A stretch of DNA of 64,000 nt from NCBI GenBank assembly GCA_023101885.1, contig JALPQD010000054.1, forward strand, positions 1,042,893 through 1,106,892, written 5' to 3'. This document shows, piece by piece, positions 1 to 12,800 of this stretch. This DNA is from Typhlomys cinereus. Its lineage: Eukaryota; Chordata; Mammalia; Rodentia; Platacanthomyidae. The first letter of the stretch is position 1. Each line of letters starts with the position of its first letter. The notes beneath the pieces are model-generated. The model was not told where the DNA came from. It made no database searches and saw only the letters and a program-made list of their open reading frames with translations. The position numbers and the translations under genes were made by a program.

Positions 1-339
1 AGGAAAAGAATCAAGGCCATTTCTATCTGAATTGGAGGAAGGTCAAGTTGCGGTCAGCGTGCTTACAGATTCAGGAAAGTGACTGAAACATAGACATGTT
101 CTAGACCTTGTGTGCTGGTAGGCAAAGAATGGTAGCATTTCAATATCAAATAAAGATTGGTTTAGAAATCATACTGCATGCTACCTATTAGACATTATTT
201 GGCTTTACTTAAATCCCCTTACGATGGTTAATTTTTGACTATCAATTTGATTGGATTCAGAAACACCAAGGGCATTAATGAGCTATATTTATGGGTATAA
301 GTCTCTGAGAATTTTTCTCAGAGGGACTAACTGAGTGGG

Positions 340-530
340 GAACACCTATCCTCTACGTGTGTGTGTCACTGTCTTGTGGGCTGGAAAAGGGAAAAAGAAC
401 TACTCTACTTCCGGCTGCACCGTGAGCCACCATGCCTTCCCTGCTATAGTGGATAGGAGTCAGAATAAACCTTTCTTACCTTAAAGTGTTTCCTGTGAGG
501 TATTTGGTTACTGCAGCAAGAAGAGTAGTG
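340..530 (+). mobile_element. Possible LTR 3' fragment
   Basis: Contains CCATGCCTTCCCTGCTATAG, then AATAAA (464-469) and GGTATTTGGTTACTGCAGCAA, a combination seen at the 3' ends of old rodent LTR repeats. Weakly supported. Confidence 0.35.
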
Positions 531-1411
531 CACTCGTTTACTTAGTTCTTACAACAATCCCATCATAAATGTGACAGGCATTTTAGACATAGGGAAACTT
601 GAGTTTCGTTCTGGGGAGCAGTTTGATCAAGGTCATGGAGTTAGGGAGGGGCAGAGGATGCGTGTCCAGGGGGCTCTGACTGAGTCAGTCTAAGGATAAG
701 CAGGAACCGATGGATGGCAGAGGTGGGGGAGTGAGGGCACCAGGTGTCCATTGTACGGCTTTGCCCAGGCTGGAAGCTGTATTTGTGTGGCTGCCAAGTG
801 CTCCGTTAATCTCTTCTGGGAATACAGGGCACTAATACCTAGATAAAGAACCAGCGGCATACCAAACTAATGATGATGCCAAAGTCCAGCTTGACTCACT
901 AATGAGTTTATTGGGATTACCTACAGAACTAAGGGGGGGCACGGATGGTTCAACGTGGCTTCAGCACTGAAAAGCCCATCCTGCGGGCATCACAGGCAGC
1001 TTAGCAGGTTGAGAGTCTCTTCCAGCAGCGTTGATTAGTCAGAGAATCTCCTCCCCGGTATCCTGCTGCTCCTGTAACCTTGGGGAGGGGCCTTATGAAT
1101 CCTGTTAGTGTTTCCTGATTATTGGGAACACCCCCTCCCTCCCATAGGGAGGAAGTCACTGGTCAGCACTGGGCCTCACAGTTCACATGGAGGAGCGGTT
1201 ATGACATGACGGTGACAGAGCCCACCAGCAGGTGTCCTCCAAGGTTAAACGTTGCCTCTCTGCTTGCTTGTGCATCTGGTGTGGCTTGGGCAGTGCCGCT
1301 TTCATTCCTCTCTTTTGAGATACCAGGAATCTTGGAAAGATGTGAAAATGTGGGACTCACTGTCTCTCCCCTGACACTGTGCAACCCCAGAATGTGACAG
1401 ATGGCTGGTGT
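531..1411. other. No feature recognised
   Basis: Single-copy-looking DNA downstream of MS4A1. No exon, RNA gene or repeat could be supported. Confidence 0.5.
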
Positions 1412-1830
1412 GCTAGTTCAACACAGGTATCAACTTGGCAGTTGAAGGCTGTGCTTTGGAGCTTGTCTGTGGAGACTTGGCAGTTAAGTCGAGTCCCAAG
1501 AAAGCCCACTGGAGATCATCTCTTCGATGTGGGAAGACCCAGCCCATGGTGAGTAGGACCATTCTGTGGCGGTGGATAAGATGAGGCGGTAAACTGGCAT
1601 TCTGCAGCATGTTTCAGCAGACTTGCAGCCTAGCAAGTGAGGTTTACCCCTCCCTCAGCAATCCACGTGCACATATGTGGCCAGTTCTCTCAGCTCTCAA
1701 TGTTGGTATGAGCTCTCCTGATAAGCTGGACTAAGAAGCGTAATCGAGAATTGTTAAGAAAGAATAAAATCCTTTGTTCACCTAAGCTCTTTGGTCATGA
1801 ATTTATTAGCAACATGGAGGCAAAGTGCAA
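1412..1830 (+). mobile_element. Diverged MaLR-like LTR, family A, opposite orientation
   Basis: Reads in the sense direction on the plus strand: AGGTATCAACTTGGCAGTTG, then GACCCAGCCCATGGTGAGTAG, then AATAAAATCCTTTGTTC near 1763. The same landmarks occur in the same order in the other family A copies, but divergence is higher. Confidence 0.55.
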
Positions 1831-1954
1831 CAGCTAGGCACATTATGACAATGCTTTTGTAGTGTATCTATTTGGGTTGAATATTTTTGACCTTAATGCA
1901 GTCACCTACTGAAGCGCAGGCATCCGAGACCTGCACATTTACCTCGCTGTCTTG

Positions 1955-2540
1955 ATAGGTATCAGAGTGGGATCAGCAGGAATTGAATCAGGCTGGCTCA
2001 AGAGGGGATATGGAAAATCCAAAACCAAATTGAGTTTATTTTAGACTCTCACCCCTTTATATACAACGAAACAAGGGAAAGAAGTCTCTACACTGGGCAG
2101 AGGGGTGCCATCAATTGTGGCAGACAGACTATCTGTGGCAGGTCAACAGTAGGTGGGGCCACCACTAACAATATAGTCCTGCCGATCCATAAACATGTTA
2201 ATAAAACATGTTAATATGCTCTAATGGCCACATTCATTGTGAGAAAGAACAGGCTACAATACTATTGTATACAAAGGTCAGCAACATGGTAATACATTAC
2301 AACAATAAAACTCTGTGCCCATCTTTTAAACATGCTAATTAATGTCTGAATGCTTCCAAGGAACAGAAACACTTCTGTCCTCAATCCCATCTAGAGACAG
2401 GACAAGATCCACCCCAGCCCCCTGCAGGAAAGTGAATAGGAATTCATCCCAATTGTTGCTAAGCAACGGGAGGACCACTGCTACTACTGACTGTGGGGAA
2501 TGTTCTTGCATCTATCTTCAAGAAATTGTGGTCTTAAAAT
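1955..2540 (-). mobile_element. Possible old LTR
   Basis: On the minus strand there is TATATAAA (2056-2063) followed about 20 nt later by AATAAA (2035-2040), the spacing of an LTR promoter plus poly-A signal. Ends and target duplication were not found, so the limits are guesses. Confidence 0.35.
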
Positions 2541-2589
2541 CCAGAACTTCAGAGACTCTATATCAACCACCTAGAACCAGGCCAGCCTA

Positions 2590-3078
2590 ATCTCTCCCGA
2601 TCCTGAAGCTCAGGGAAATTTGCGGAAGAGGGGGTGGTAAGATTGTAAGAGCACAAGGATGGGAGGAGCAATGATTTGCAAGATACTCCACATAAGTTAG
2701 GGCCAAAGCAATCATAACTGGACTTTGCATGCCCTGCCCAATGTCCAACACACTATTGACCTCACAAAGTCTAGCATCTGCTAAAGGCACCAAGATCCTT
2801 GGAGGCAAGGGATTGACATCCACAGTAGTGTTCCTATGCTTAAGGGGAACACGGGAAAGGGTTCAGGGAAATGCCACTGGGTCCTTGTACGTCATCGGAG
2901 AGGAGGACCCAGAGGAGAGTCAGGCATGCACAAGAAAGGACTCTCTGGGAATTGAGGGGGGGGGCACTGGGGGATGGGGAGGAAGGGGTGAAGGGAGGGG
3001 GAGGGAGGGAGGAACTGGTGTACCTATTAAGTTTGTGTGAGTGGAAATAATAATAAAAAATGTTAAAAAAAAAGAAAT
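2590..3078 (+). mobile_element. L1 3' end
   Basis: A G-rich polypurine stretch (2957-3015), then GGTGTACCTATTAAGTTTGT and an A-rich tail. The same end, GGGTACCTATTGAGCTTGTC, recurs at 55.3 kb, so both belong to one L1 lineage. Confidence 0.65.
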
Positions 3079-4796
3079 TGCGGTCTTGAGTTTTGGTGCT
3101 CCTTACACTGAAGAGCTTGGGATTCCACTGCTTAAGGATTAATTGGCTCAAAGAGCAAGGCACACTTTAGAATTCATTGACTCTATACTGCAGACCAGCT
3201 CCATGCCAGGCCTGTGCCAGGCTGCAATGTGTGCAAGTGAAAAGCAAGCTGAGCACCCTCCTATGTTCTGTACCCAGTAGGTGCTTCTTTGATTCTGTTC
3301 TAGTTGGAGGGTTCGACTGTGCAAGTGAACCGGACCTCAAAATATTGTGTAGGATTCTAGCATGAGAATCCTCCAAATACACTGGTAATCATAAGATTCA
3401 GCAAAACTTTAGGGAACAAAAATAAAGACAAGTGATATTGTTATTTCTGTATGTCCTGTTCATCTTAGGATGGGAAGAGTTTCTATTAATTTACTAATAG
3501 AAAGATCTAATTTTACCAGTGATAATCTATTACTGATAGGCTTTGTAATAAGACTGATATTTTTAGAATTCAACTTTTTTTACATAATGCATACATTTTA
3601 TTAGAAATAAAAAATACATAGTGACAACTTATTTCCTGTATATTTAATGAAAGCTATTCAACACTAATTCTGAAATTATATTTGATTCCAAAACGAAATC
3701 ATAACATGCCTCAAAAAGATTCAAAATTATAAATGGCATCATTTTTTTCTGGCAATCTTATTGATTTATTGAATTCTTTTATGAGTTAGAGATTACTTCA
3801 TGTATTCACCACGTACAACTGTTCCATCTTAACATTTTTTTATAAGACTGATTTTTAAAATGAAATCTGGCATTTACTGTTTTAATTGCACTAGTTGTCC
3901 CTGGAGAAAGGGTTTGGTGGTTAAAATGCTACTTAGTCATTCCTAATTTACTGTTAACCAGTGAGGGACCAGCATTACATTGTATGCATTTAAGTAGTTC
4001 TGCTACAGACACTGTAACACTAGACTTCATCCAGATACTCAGCTAGGTGGGTATGAAGCCAGGCCCAGAATTCTGTACTGTAAACTGCATGCATAGTTGA
4101 AGAGAATCATCTCTCTACGATCTAGAATCATTGGAGTATTCTGATAGAGGAAGTGTGGGAAGCTAGGGAAAAAAAAAAACCTGTGACTGGTAATTAGACA
4201 ACTTCTCACTCTGATGGAACTTTATAGAAAAGACAAAAAAGAGTAGTAAACTTTTTATTTATTTGTTCATAGCTGCACATTCATGGAACATAGTTCTAAG
4301 TTTCATAAAGATAATTTCTTCTGAGTATATTATGTGTGTTGATAATGTTCAGGCCCCATATCTGCCCATCCCCCTCACAACCTTCCTTAACTTCCCTGTC
4401 CCCAATCTCACTTCTGTTTTCCGTCATTCATCTGTACTCTCTCAGAGAACGTTTTTAGAATGGTGGGACTCTTATTCTTCTTACTGATGAAGTGAAGAGT
4501 TTTGCTATTGTGGCTCTGTAAGACCTCAAAATATTGTGACGTGGAAAAAGTGAAGAATTAGTGTAATATTGTGTAACTTCAGATAAGAGAAAGGATGAGG
4601 ATTTTGCAGTAGTTCTGATTCTGGTATCTGAGTTCCCTTCTCTCTCATTGGTGCCCCTGGGAAGTGACATTTCTTTAAACATTCCTTTGTCTGTAAAATA
4701 GAATCATACATAACTTGGGTTAGGTGAGGAATCCATACTTTTCTGAATGTCATATTCCTAGTATAATACTTATCACCTGGCATATATTTAACAAAG
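3079..4796. other. No feature recognised
   Basis: AT-rich DNA. Open frames are short and lack splice or homology support. Confidence 0.5.
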
Positions 4797-5228
4797 ATGA
4801 GTTACAGTCAGCCTGCATGGTTGCTGATAAATCATCATCAGGCAGCTTTATGGAACAAGGGGTTTATTTTCTTACAGTAGCAATAGTCTGGTTACAGTTC
4901 GTAGTCCAGTTTGATGGGAGAGCATGCACCAACACCGGGGCCGAGGGAACTAGCCACACCATCGTTACATAACGGCTGAGAGAGGGACCATCCTTATTTG
5001 TCAGACCAGCATGTCTGGCCAAGTGTACACAAGAATGCTGACTCTCTCAACCAGTTGTCTGTATTTCATTCCAAGGCCTAATCCCACCCACCATGGGCTG
5101 GGTCTTCCCCATCAGCTAGACAATCTCCTGCAGGTTTGCTCTGGGCTTAACTCAACCACTAATTCTCTACCAATGTGCCCAGAGCTCAAACCCTCAACAG
5201 TTAAGTTGACACCTGTGCCTAACTAGGA
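4797..5228 (-). mobile_element. MaLR-like LTR, family A copy
   Basis: Same family as 60154-60568: shared blocks include GCATGGTTGCTGATAAAT, CAACACCGGGGCCGAGGGAA and CAGCTAGACAATCTCCTGCA. Ends are weathered and no clear target duplication is left. Confidence 0.75.
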
Positions 5229-8200
5229 CAGTGGGTTTCTCTTCATTCTATTTTTAGCCAATATATGTCTTGTATTAACTTAAATACACTTACTTTTCAT
5301 ACAGCCCCCTAAAGGGTAAGCATAATTCTAAACTGAGTTGTATGAGATGGAGTCATGTGAATCTTAGTGCTAGTTCCTTTGTGCTACCTCTGTCTTCCGG
5401 CTCCATCTTGCTTCATGTCCATTGGAGGATATGTAGACCTTGGTGATTAATCATGTGAACCACTTTAGAGTTGACTCACCACCCTCTGCCTGTTGACTAT
5501 CTCTGTACAGTCACAAAAGAGCAGTTATCGCCTGTTTCAGAAAGCTGGCTCTTCGAGGGTACTCTGCAGAGTAGTTTCTTCTTCATGGATGATGTTAGAA
5601 TGCTACCAATTATCTGGTAGCTTTTTCTCTTATAAGAATCTAATAACAACCTGCGTAACCCACTGCAACTTTTTGTCACTCTCTGTCTCCTCTTCATTGA
5701 ATTATCTCTTTGAGATATTGTCCTATTTTATTTCTTCAGAAATTGCACCATCCACTTTCTTTAAAGTGTTTTCTCCAAACAAAGCAAAACAAAGGAAGGA
5801 GGAAGAAAGGAAAGGAGGTGAAGGGCAGGAAGAGGGGGGTCCCATGGTGGAGGGACGGACGTTGCTTCATTCTCTTTGTTCAGTGCTTTGCTGTCACTGG
5901 GACGCTACAGAAATGATTTGAAGCCGTGGTTCCCATCGTGAGGGTGAGAAGACAATGGCAGTACCTGGTACAGAGATTGAACCCAGATGTAAGCAGTGTT
6001 AGATCCTTGGAGCCGTACTCAAGGGCCAGGGTTTTAAGGTCTTCCCAGTGACGCCATGTGCCCCTGAAAGTCATTTGGTTGAAAAATGTCACATATTCTA
6101 CCTTAAAATGCTAAAATGCGTATGCATGACAAATACCCGTTTGAACCTACTCCTTTTTGTGTGATTCGGTGATCATCTTTTTTTGAGTTCGCTTGGCTCA
6201 GAACTTTGCTGATTTATAGCCTTTTCAAGTGGATTTGGGAAAGAGGTGTTCCTGCCATAAATCTCTTGCAGTTCTACACCAGCAGACAAGCAGTCCGTGA
6301 ATAATACATCCCAGAGAGGGTTCTGCTTCTTATATTGACAAGCACCCCAAATGAAGTTTATTTAAAAAGTAGAATTATTTTGTGTCATCGCATGTAAGAA
6401 GTTTTAATAAGTTTTTCTGACATATAAGCTTAAACTCATGGCAGCTGTTTCCTGTAAGATGCAAAACCATAATTTTAACAAGTTTCATTTCCGATGAAAG
6501 TGAAAGCAGAGGTGAGGGGAAAGAAGGGTGTGCCTGGGGGCATCTCTTTGCTATGGAGGTTGGTGAGAAAAGGTGGCACCACACGGGAGCTTTCAGGCGT
6601 GTTAGCACTTCGGGATTCTCACCTGGCCCACAAAGTCATGCTGCCAGTGTTGCTAAGGCTGCAGCCCACGAAAGCATTTTTCCTGTGTTGGTCATAGTAG
6701 TAATTTCTAGCAAAACCGAGTAAAACTTGGCTGGAGGATCAAGAGCCTTGTAAAAACCACATGTTGCTGTTAACAAGTTATCAATCAGGTCGTTAACAAG
6801 TTGGAAGTGATAGTGCTAAGAATGGAGGCATCTGAAATTGTAATGTCTGTTCTCTACTGAGATATGGACTAATGCTTCCCTCTCGCCTGGTGGCATTTTG
6901 TGCTTTCCAGTCATCTAGCTCCTGTAGCCTGAAGACTGATTGTCCTTTTCACAATTGCTATAACACTTCCACATGGCATTTATTTTCCAGTGAGTTGTGC
7001 CTTCTTTCTCTTATTAATTCTTCCCTGAACCTGGTTCTCTTCACCCTGATAAAATTATATATCAATAAAGAAAAATAATATATGTTATATTGCATATTTA
7101 TGAAGTATAGATTGTTTTGTAGCGATCTTAAATGGTTGAAGTTATGCAGTACTATGAAATAGATGCTCAGCCACCCAGTTTACCTTGGAATGTCTCTTTT
7201 GGCTTTAAGATAGGAAATACTGCATTCCAGGTAATCTTTCAGACCTGAGTAAATTGGGATGGTAGTTTACCCAACAATAAACAAGAACGATAGAAGAAAA
7301 ATTTTAAAGAGCCATGCCAAACTTCTGGTTCGTAGGTGTCTAGTAACTGGGTGCAACTTTTTTTTCAAATTTATTTTCTTTATGGTTATTACAAAGCTTT
7401 TTTACAATAAAAATTGAAAGGAAAATCTAATTTAAAGCCAAAAAATATATCTTTTGCCTCAGGGTCAGTATTATTGTACAATACTGACAAAAGACAATTG
7501 AGGGAAGGTCAATAAGAGTTCCATTTTTCTTTAATAGATAGTGAAGGAGTCATGAGGATTTAATAAAATATAGTTGAGATTATAGCAATGCATAAAATAA
7601 AATTTCCAAGAAAACCATGGCTTTAGATAAGGAGTAACTTAAAAATTGAATCTTGCACTTTAAATTTTTTCAAATGGAATACTCACTCGTCTATGATACT
7701 TGCTGGAAGATGAATCATGTCAGGCATACGTCATCAGAGACAAATTAGGTGAAACAGCAGAGTGCACAAGTAAAAAGATTTGAAAATAGGAAGGCGTCTG
7801 GCAGGGGAGATGAAAGATTGGAAGGGGAAAAGGAGAAGAGATGGGATTGGAGGCTAAGGGGTGAAAATATTGTAAATTCACTATGTTCATGTATGCAGCA
7901 TTAAGGAATAAATGACAAAGATTTTCTTAAACTTTTATTTCCCTTTCTTGATCTGTCAGTGTCTTAATTTAAACAGGATTATACTAAAATGCTGTCACTT
8001 TCTGAGAGTGGAAGTGCATTATTAATGACTTTGGAATGTGCAGGAATATCTAACACGACCTGGCATGTCACCATTCAAGTACAGATTGGGAAATATAAAC
8101 TCGGGCTGGAGGAGCACCCTGAAGTGTGATGCTATAAAGAATGGGGGTTTAAACATGCAAGACACAATCAGTCACTGCAGATAAAAACACAAAGTTTAAT

Positions 8201-9238
8201 TCGTTTAGATTTCACATAGAGAAAAGTTCTTTTATCTTTTTGGTACTTGCAGGAAATACCTTCCACTGGTAACCTCTAACAAAGATAAAAATGTCACAGG
8301 AGTGTACATTGTCTATACACTGTCCATTGTAGATTACATTGTCCATATCACTGCCACATCTGGTGCAGAGGTCATAGCATCTGGTTGATAGATTACAGTG
8401 ACGTCTTCCTAGGCTACCACTCTTCTTAGGTAAGTCACTAGTAGCTCTGAACATAAGCAGAGGTTGAAAAGTAGGTGAGATCTGGCATTGTAATTCTGTG
8501 GCTTCCAAGCATGATTTTTCTTCCTGAGAATGTCTAACTTACTATATGCACTATATAACCTACCAGATCATTATATACATCAGTGGTATAACCAGTCTTC
8601 TAAATGTGGTAAATTTCTAAGCTTTTAATCCTAGTGGGTCAGATCTGATTCTGACTCTTGTGAGATTCTCTCAGCATATTTAATGGTGGTCAAGATAGGC
8701 TCTTAATAAAACCTTGCTTGGCACTAGTAATTTACGCAGGCGTCTATTTGGTAGACAGGTTTAGTTGTTTCAAACATCACTGGGAATGTGGAGATCTGGG
8801 TCTGAATCAGAGTCTTCATGAGTACTAGGTATGAGTGTTGACAGGGTACTGTTGCTTGTTTATCTTTGAATTACTTTGGGGATTAAGGATTATTCCTGGT
8901 CATGAAATCAGTCGAAATCATTTCACAAATTACTCTGTCAGCTGGAAAGCATTCTTTAAGTACAGTTGTTAGTTCTGATGAGGGCTGTGGTTTTTATTAC
9001 GGCATTTTGTCTCACCAGTCTTCTCTTGTCTAAGAACTAAAAGTAGATAGACAATTTGATCGAGGTCCCCAAACAGGAAATGGGGAAAGTTAAGACATAG
9101 GAACTAATTCTATGTTCTATTTATACAAAGTAGGAGTTAGTTATAAGCCTCTCAGAACTTCCCAAATAGGATATGGATGATCTGAGAACACGCCACATGT
9201 CAGCCATATAAGAGACGGAATTTCTCATTGTCAGTCAT
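5229..9238. other. Intergenic DNA downstream of MS4A1
   Basis: No gene seen. The purine-rich stretch near 7790-7870 followed by AATAAATGACAAAG may be a degraded L1 3' end. The part nearest 9.2 kb could belong to a long MS4A1 3' UTR. Confidence 0.4.
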
Positions 9239-9244
9239 TTTATT
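9239..9244 (-). other. Candidate MS4A1 poly-A signal
   Basis: AATAAA on the minus strand about 405 nt past the MS4A1 stop codon. The 3' UTR between them holds a 22-nt A run at 9377-9398 (T run in the transcript). Human CD20 uses a longer 3' UTR, so additional distal signals are possible. Confidence 0.35.
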
Positions 9245-9648
9245 TTTCTTAAGACAATAGTGCAAGAGACTTAACTAAAAAGGTAAATATATGGAACAGT
9301 TGTATATGTTTTCCCTTAGCTGAAAAGCTGAAAAGAAATGAAGAAAAAAGTGCAGCTATCACTAAAACACCTCTCCAAAAAAAAAAAAAAAAAAAAAAGT
9401 GAATGAGAATCAAGCTCTTCAGCACCTCTGCTTTGTTCCAATGTGAATTTCTCACGCAAGAAATACAACAACACAATCTGCTGCATTTGTTACATTCTCT
9501 GAAAGTAAAAGAAGGAGTTTTGCCTTTCCATGCAAAGGAGAGTTGGAAATATGGAGAATAAGTGCAGGAGATTGCAAGACACAGGTAAATCTGTCTCTTG
9601 GAAGCTCTACATGTTAATACTGAAGAAAGAGACACAAAACAGAAGAGT

Positions 9649-9867
9649 TCAAGGACAACTTGCGTGGTCTAGTGTCGAGCATTCCTGATCTTGTGGAGGC
9701 TCTGGAAAGTTCATTTCTGCTGCTTCTTCCTCCTCCTCTTGCACTGGGATAATTTCAATATCTTCTTCATTCTTTGGTTGGGGAGATACTTCAGTTAGCT
9801 CCACGATTTCTTCTTTCATTTTAATCATCTGTTCTTTCTTTTCTTCAGCAGATAGGAGAACCACATT
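9649..9867 (-). CDS. MS4A1: MS4A1 last coding exon, cytoplasmic tail
   Basis: The acceptor GTTTGTTTTAG precedes AAT GTG GTT. Seventy-two codons encode NVVLLSAEEKKEQM, then PQPKNEEDIEIIPVQEEEEE and FPEPPQDQE, ending at a TGA. The highly acidic tail is characteristic of CD20. The last residues (LDHASCP) differ from human. The 3' UTR continues to lower coordinates. Confidence 0.97.
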   Translation of the reverse strand, partial: NVVLLSAEEKKEQMIKMKEEIVELTEVSPQPKNEEDIEIIPVQEEEEEAAEMNFPEPPQDQECSTLDHASCP

Positions 9868-12800
9868 CTAAAACAAACAAATATTTCTTGACCTTTACCA
9901 TGGAACCTCTCTCAGAAACCTACAAATATTTTGTCAACTGCAGCCTCGTTCTTATGTTGTTTTATACCATTTACCATACACCACAGGATAGCAGGATTAT
10001 CTTAGATCCTTATCAGATCTTCTACTTATTGAAACTCAAGTCTGAGCCTCAAGGGCTTCACACATTTGTCACATTGCCCGGAATAATTATACTGAATGGA
10101 AAAAGAACAAATCAAAAAAGAGTTCCTCCCCTAGTGATTTCTAAATTCTGTTCCAAACCTAACCAACTACAGGTTGCCAATAGATCTATTGTTGGGCTAG
10201 TCATATTTTTTGACTTTGGAGCCTGCTGTTTTGGAAGAGGAACAAGGTAAAAAGAGTGGAAGAGAGGAACACAGAAATGAAATCAAAGGGTTTATGACTT
10301 TAATTATCCTTTGACCATCCCATAGTTCACGTTAAGATAGAATCAGGAAGTCAAGAGAGATGTTGGGAATCAAGCAGCAGAGGAAATTAGCGAGGTGCAC
10401 ATATATGCTCAGGTTGGAGAGCTGTGGCTTCTCTCTGACCATAGACTTATTTCCAGAACTTTCCTTCACTATTAGTGTCTCTGATTTCCAATGTTACGGC
10501 AAGACCATTTCTGGGTCAGCTATTTGTTGTACATAGGAGTTTTCGAGAAGGCAATTGTGAACCAGTGGCTCTCACTTACAGCTTTGGGCCTGGAGCACAG
10601 TCTTTTCCATTCGTTCTCCACGACACCAGCTGTCACGAGTTTCTGGAGGCAGGCAAAGATCAGCATCACTGAGACAATGCCCTGAAAAGCAACGAGAGAG
10701 TAGAGGTGAAGGAGGCGCGTGGTAAGGAGTAGCCGCTAAGAATCATGACAGATCTGTGTCTTTAGTACGAGTCAAGGTTGCTGCTTTGGTCAAAGGCCGA
10801 CCCATGTGCCTAACGTGATTCCAGACGCAAGGAAGGAAGTCAGGAACAATACGTTGAAGAATCAGGCCTACACAGGGAAGAGCAAGTACCTAGTCTTGCC
10901 CCCACTTCAATTGTGTAAGTGTTTAACACTTGGGGTTCTTCATGTTCCCCTTTAAACTACATTTGACACTCCATCAGGGAAAATATGATCATAGCATCTC
11001 AGAAATGTCTTCCCTGTTGATTTTAATGATAAATGTTAACATTACTCATGTTATTAATTGTAATTAATGTTAATCATATCAAGATAGGTATGGTAGCACT
11101 CATCCATAATCCTAGCACTAGTGAGGCAGAGACAGGAGGACTGTCATTAATTCAAGAGTACCTCGGCTCTATTTTGAGTAGTATACAGAGGTAAGAGGAT
11201 TGTCATTAATTCTAAGGTAGCCTTGGCTGTATTTTGAGTAATAGGCCAGCTAGGGCTACACAGTAATACCCATTCAAAGAAAAGGTAGACATAGCTCTTT
11301 CAATGTACCAGACACTTTTCTAAGTGTTTGGATATGTTAACTAATTTATTCCTCAAAACAATCCTAGAAGATGAATAATACCACTTTCCTCATTTTATCA
11401 TTCAAAGAATTAAGGCTACCAGATTATGGGTAAAATTCTTACCCTTAGTCACATAACCAGGAGGGGATCCAGAACATTTGAACCCAGAGTTGATACTCAT
11501 AATAAAAATATCAATACCATCTTTCTTCCTTGGAGAGGAAATCCAATTTCACACTTACCAGGAACATAGATCGGATGTTGTAACAATACTGTGTAGACGG
11601 AGAGTTTTTCTCTGAGGGATTAGTTGGTTCACAGTTGTATATGTTAATATATGATGTGGGGGTTTTGGTAAGGTTCAGACCTTCCATTTTTAAAAAATGG
11701 GAAATTGTAATATTTAGTATGTCCATGATCAAAAGAATTATTCCGGAAATGGCAGCAAAGAGGCCCAGTGAGTTCATGGCCGCTTTGGCTTTGACCTGAA
11801 ACAGAGACATTTAGTAATTACTTTGGCTTCTGTGTGGAAAATACAAACTGTAACTGAGTCCCAGCTGCTCTTGCCCTGACTTATAAAGGTGTCACACCTA
11901 AGTCCTGCCAAAGTGCTCCGTGTGGGCTTTAGCTTCTTTGTTATCTAAACACAGTTCTCAGGGTCTTATCTTAGTTCTTTCCCACTCTCCTCATCTCCTT
12001 TTATGTTATCACTATCCACTTAGTTTACCAAACCAAAATTCTAGGAGTGACCTTTCATTCCTGTAGTTGTATGCTATAAACACTTGATGGCTTGATGGCA
12101 CCCAGATTGTCATCTCTGTACAAGAAAGTGGAGGGAGGACTGGAGAGAAGGATTGGGATTGACTGGAAAGGAGTAGATAGAACCCTCTAGGTCTATGCCA
12201 TCAAATAGAAGTAAAAATATGAGTCATAATAGAACCACCTTTCCTTATTGACAAAGATAACACTGAGCAACTGTCAGCCATCTTCCAATACCAGTAGGGC
12301 TGGTGTATCCAGGAAGAATAGCTGGAAGAAGGTGGGTGTGTGTGCTCTACCTTGAAGGATGATATGAGTTTAAAACAGGAAGGCATATCTGACAAATCTC
12401 ATAATGGTATTGCATTATTGATTATTTTACAAAATACATATTTAATTCCTTGATATACGACCTACATATGTCAAATCAGTAGTTTTGACTGCATTTGAAT
12501 ATAGACTAACATATTTATAAACAGTTTCCCCCTCCCCCAAACTGAGTTTGTCAGTCCACATCTTTTTTTTTATTATTTATTCAATTGTGTGTGTGTGTGT
12601 AGAACGAAGTGTGAATTCAGGAGTCATTGTGGATTGCTTCTACCTCCTCTTTTTTTTTTTTTTTTTTGTTTACTCTGCTCCAGGATTCACAGGCTCTGCC
12701 CACCAGGACCAGAAGTGCAGGCCGCCCCCTCCTCTGCCCGCCATTTGTACGTGGGATCTGGAATCAGAACTCAGGACCCTCTGTCTGCACGGCAGAGGTT

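Noticed and set aside
2729..3163. 103- and 107-codon open frames
   Set aside because: They cover the purine-rich tract and A tail of an L1 3' end. Low-complexity translation only.
1..9000. An MS4A12-like gene next to MS4A1, as in human
   Set aside because: No MS4A signature exon was seen on either strand. It may lie beyond the window or be absent.
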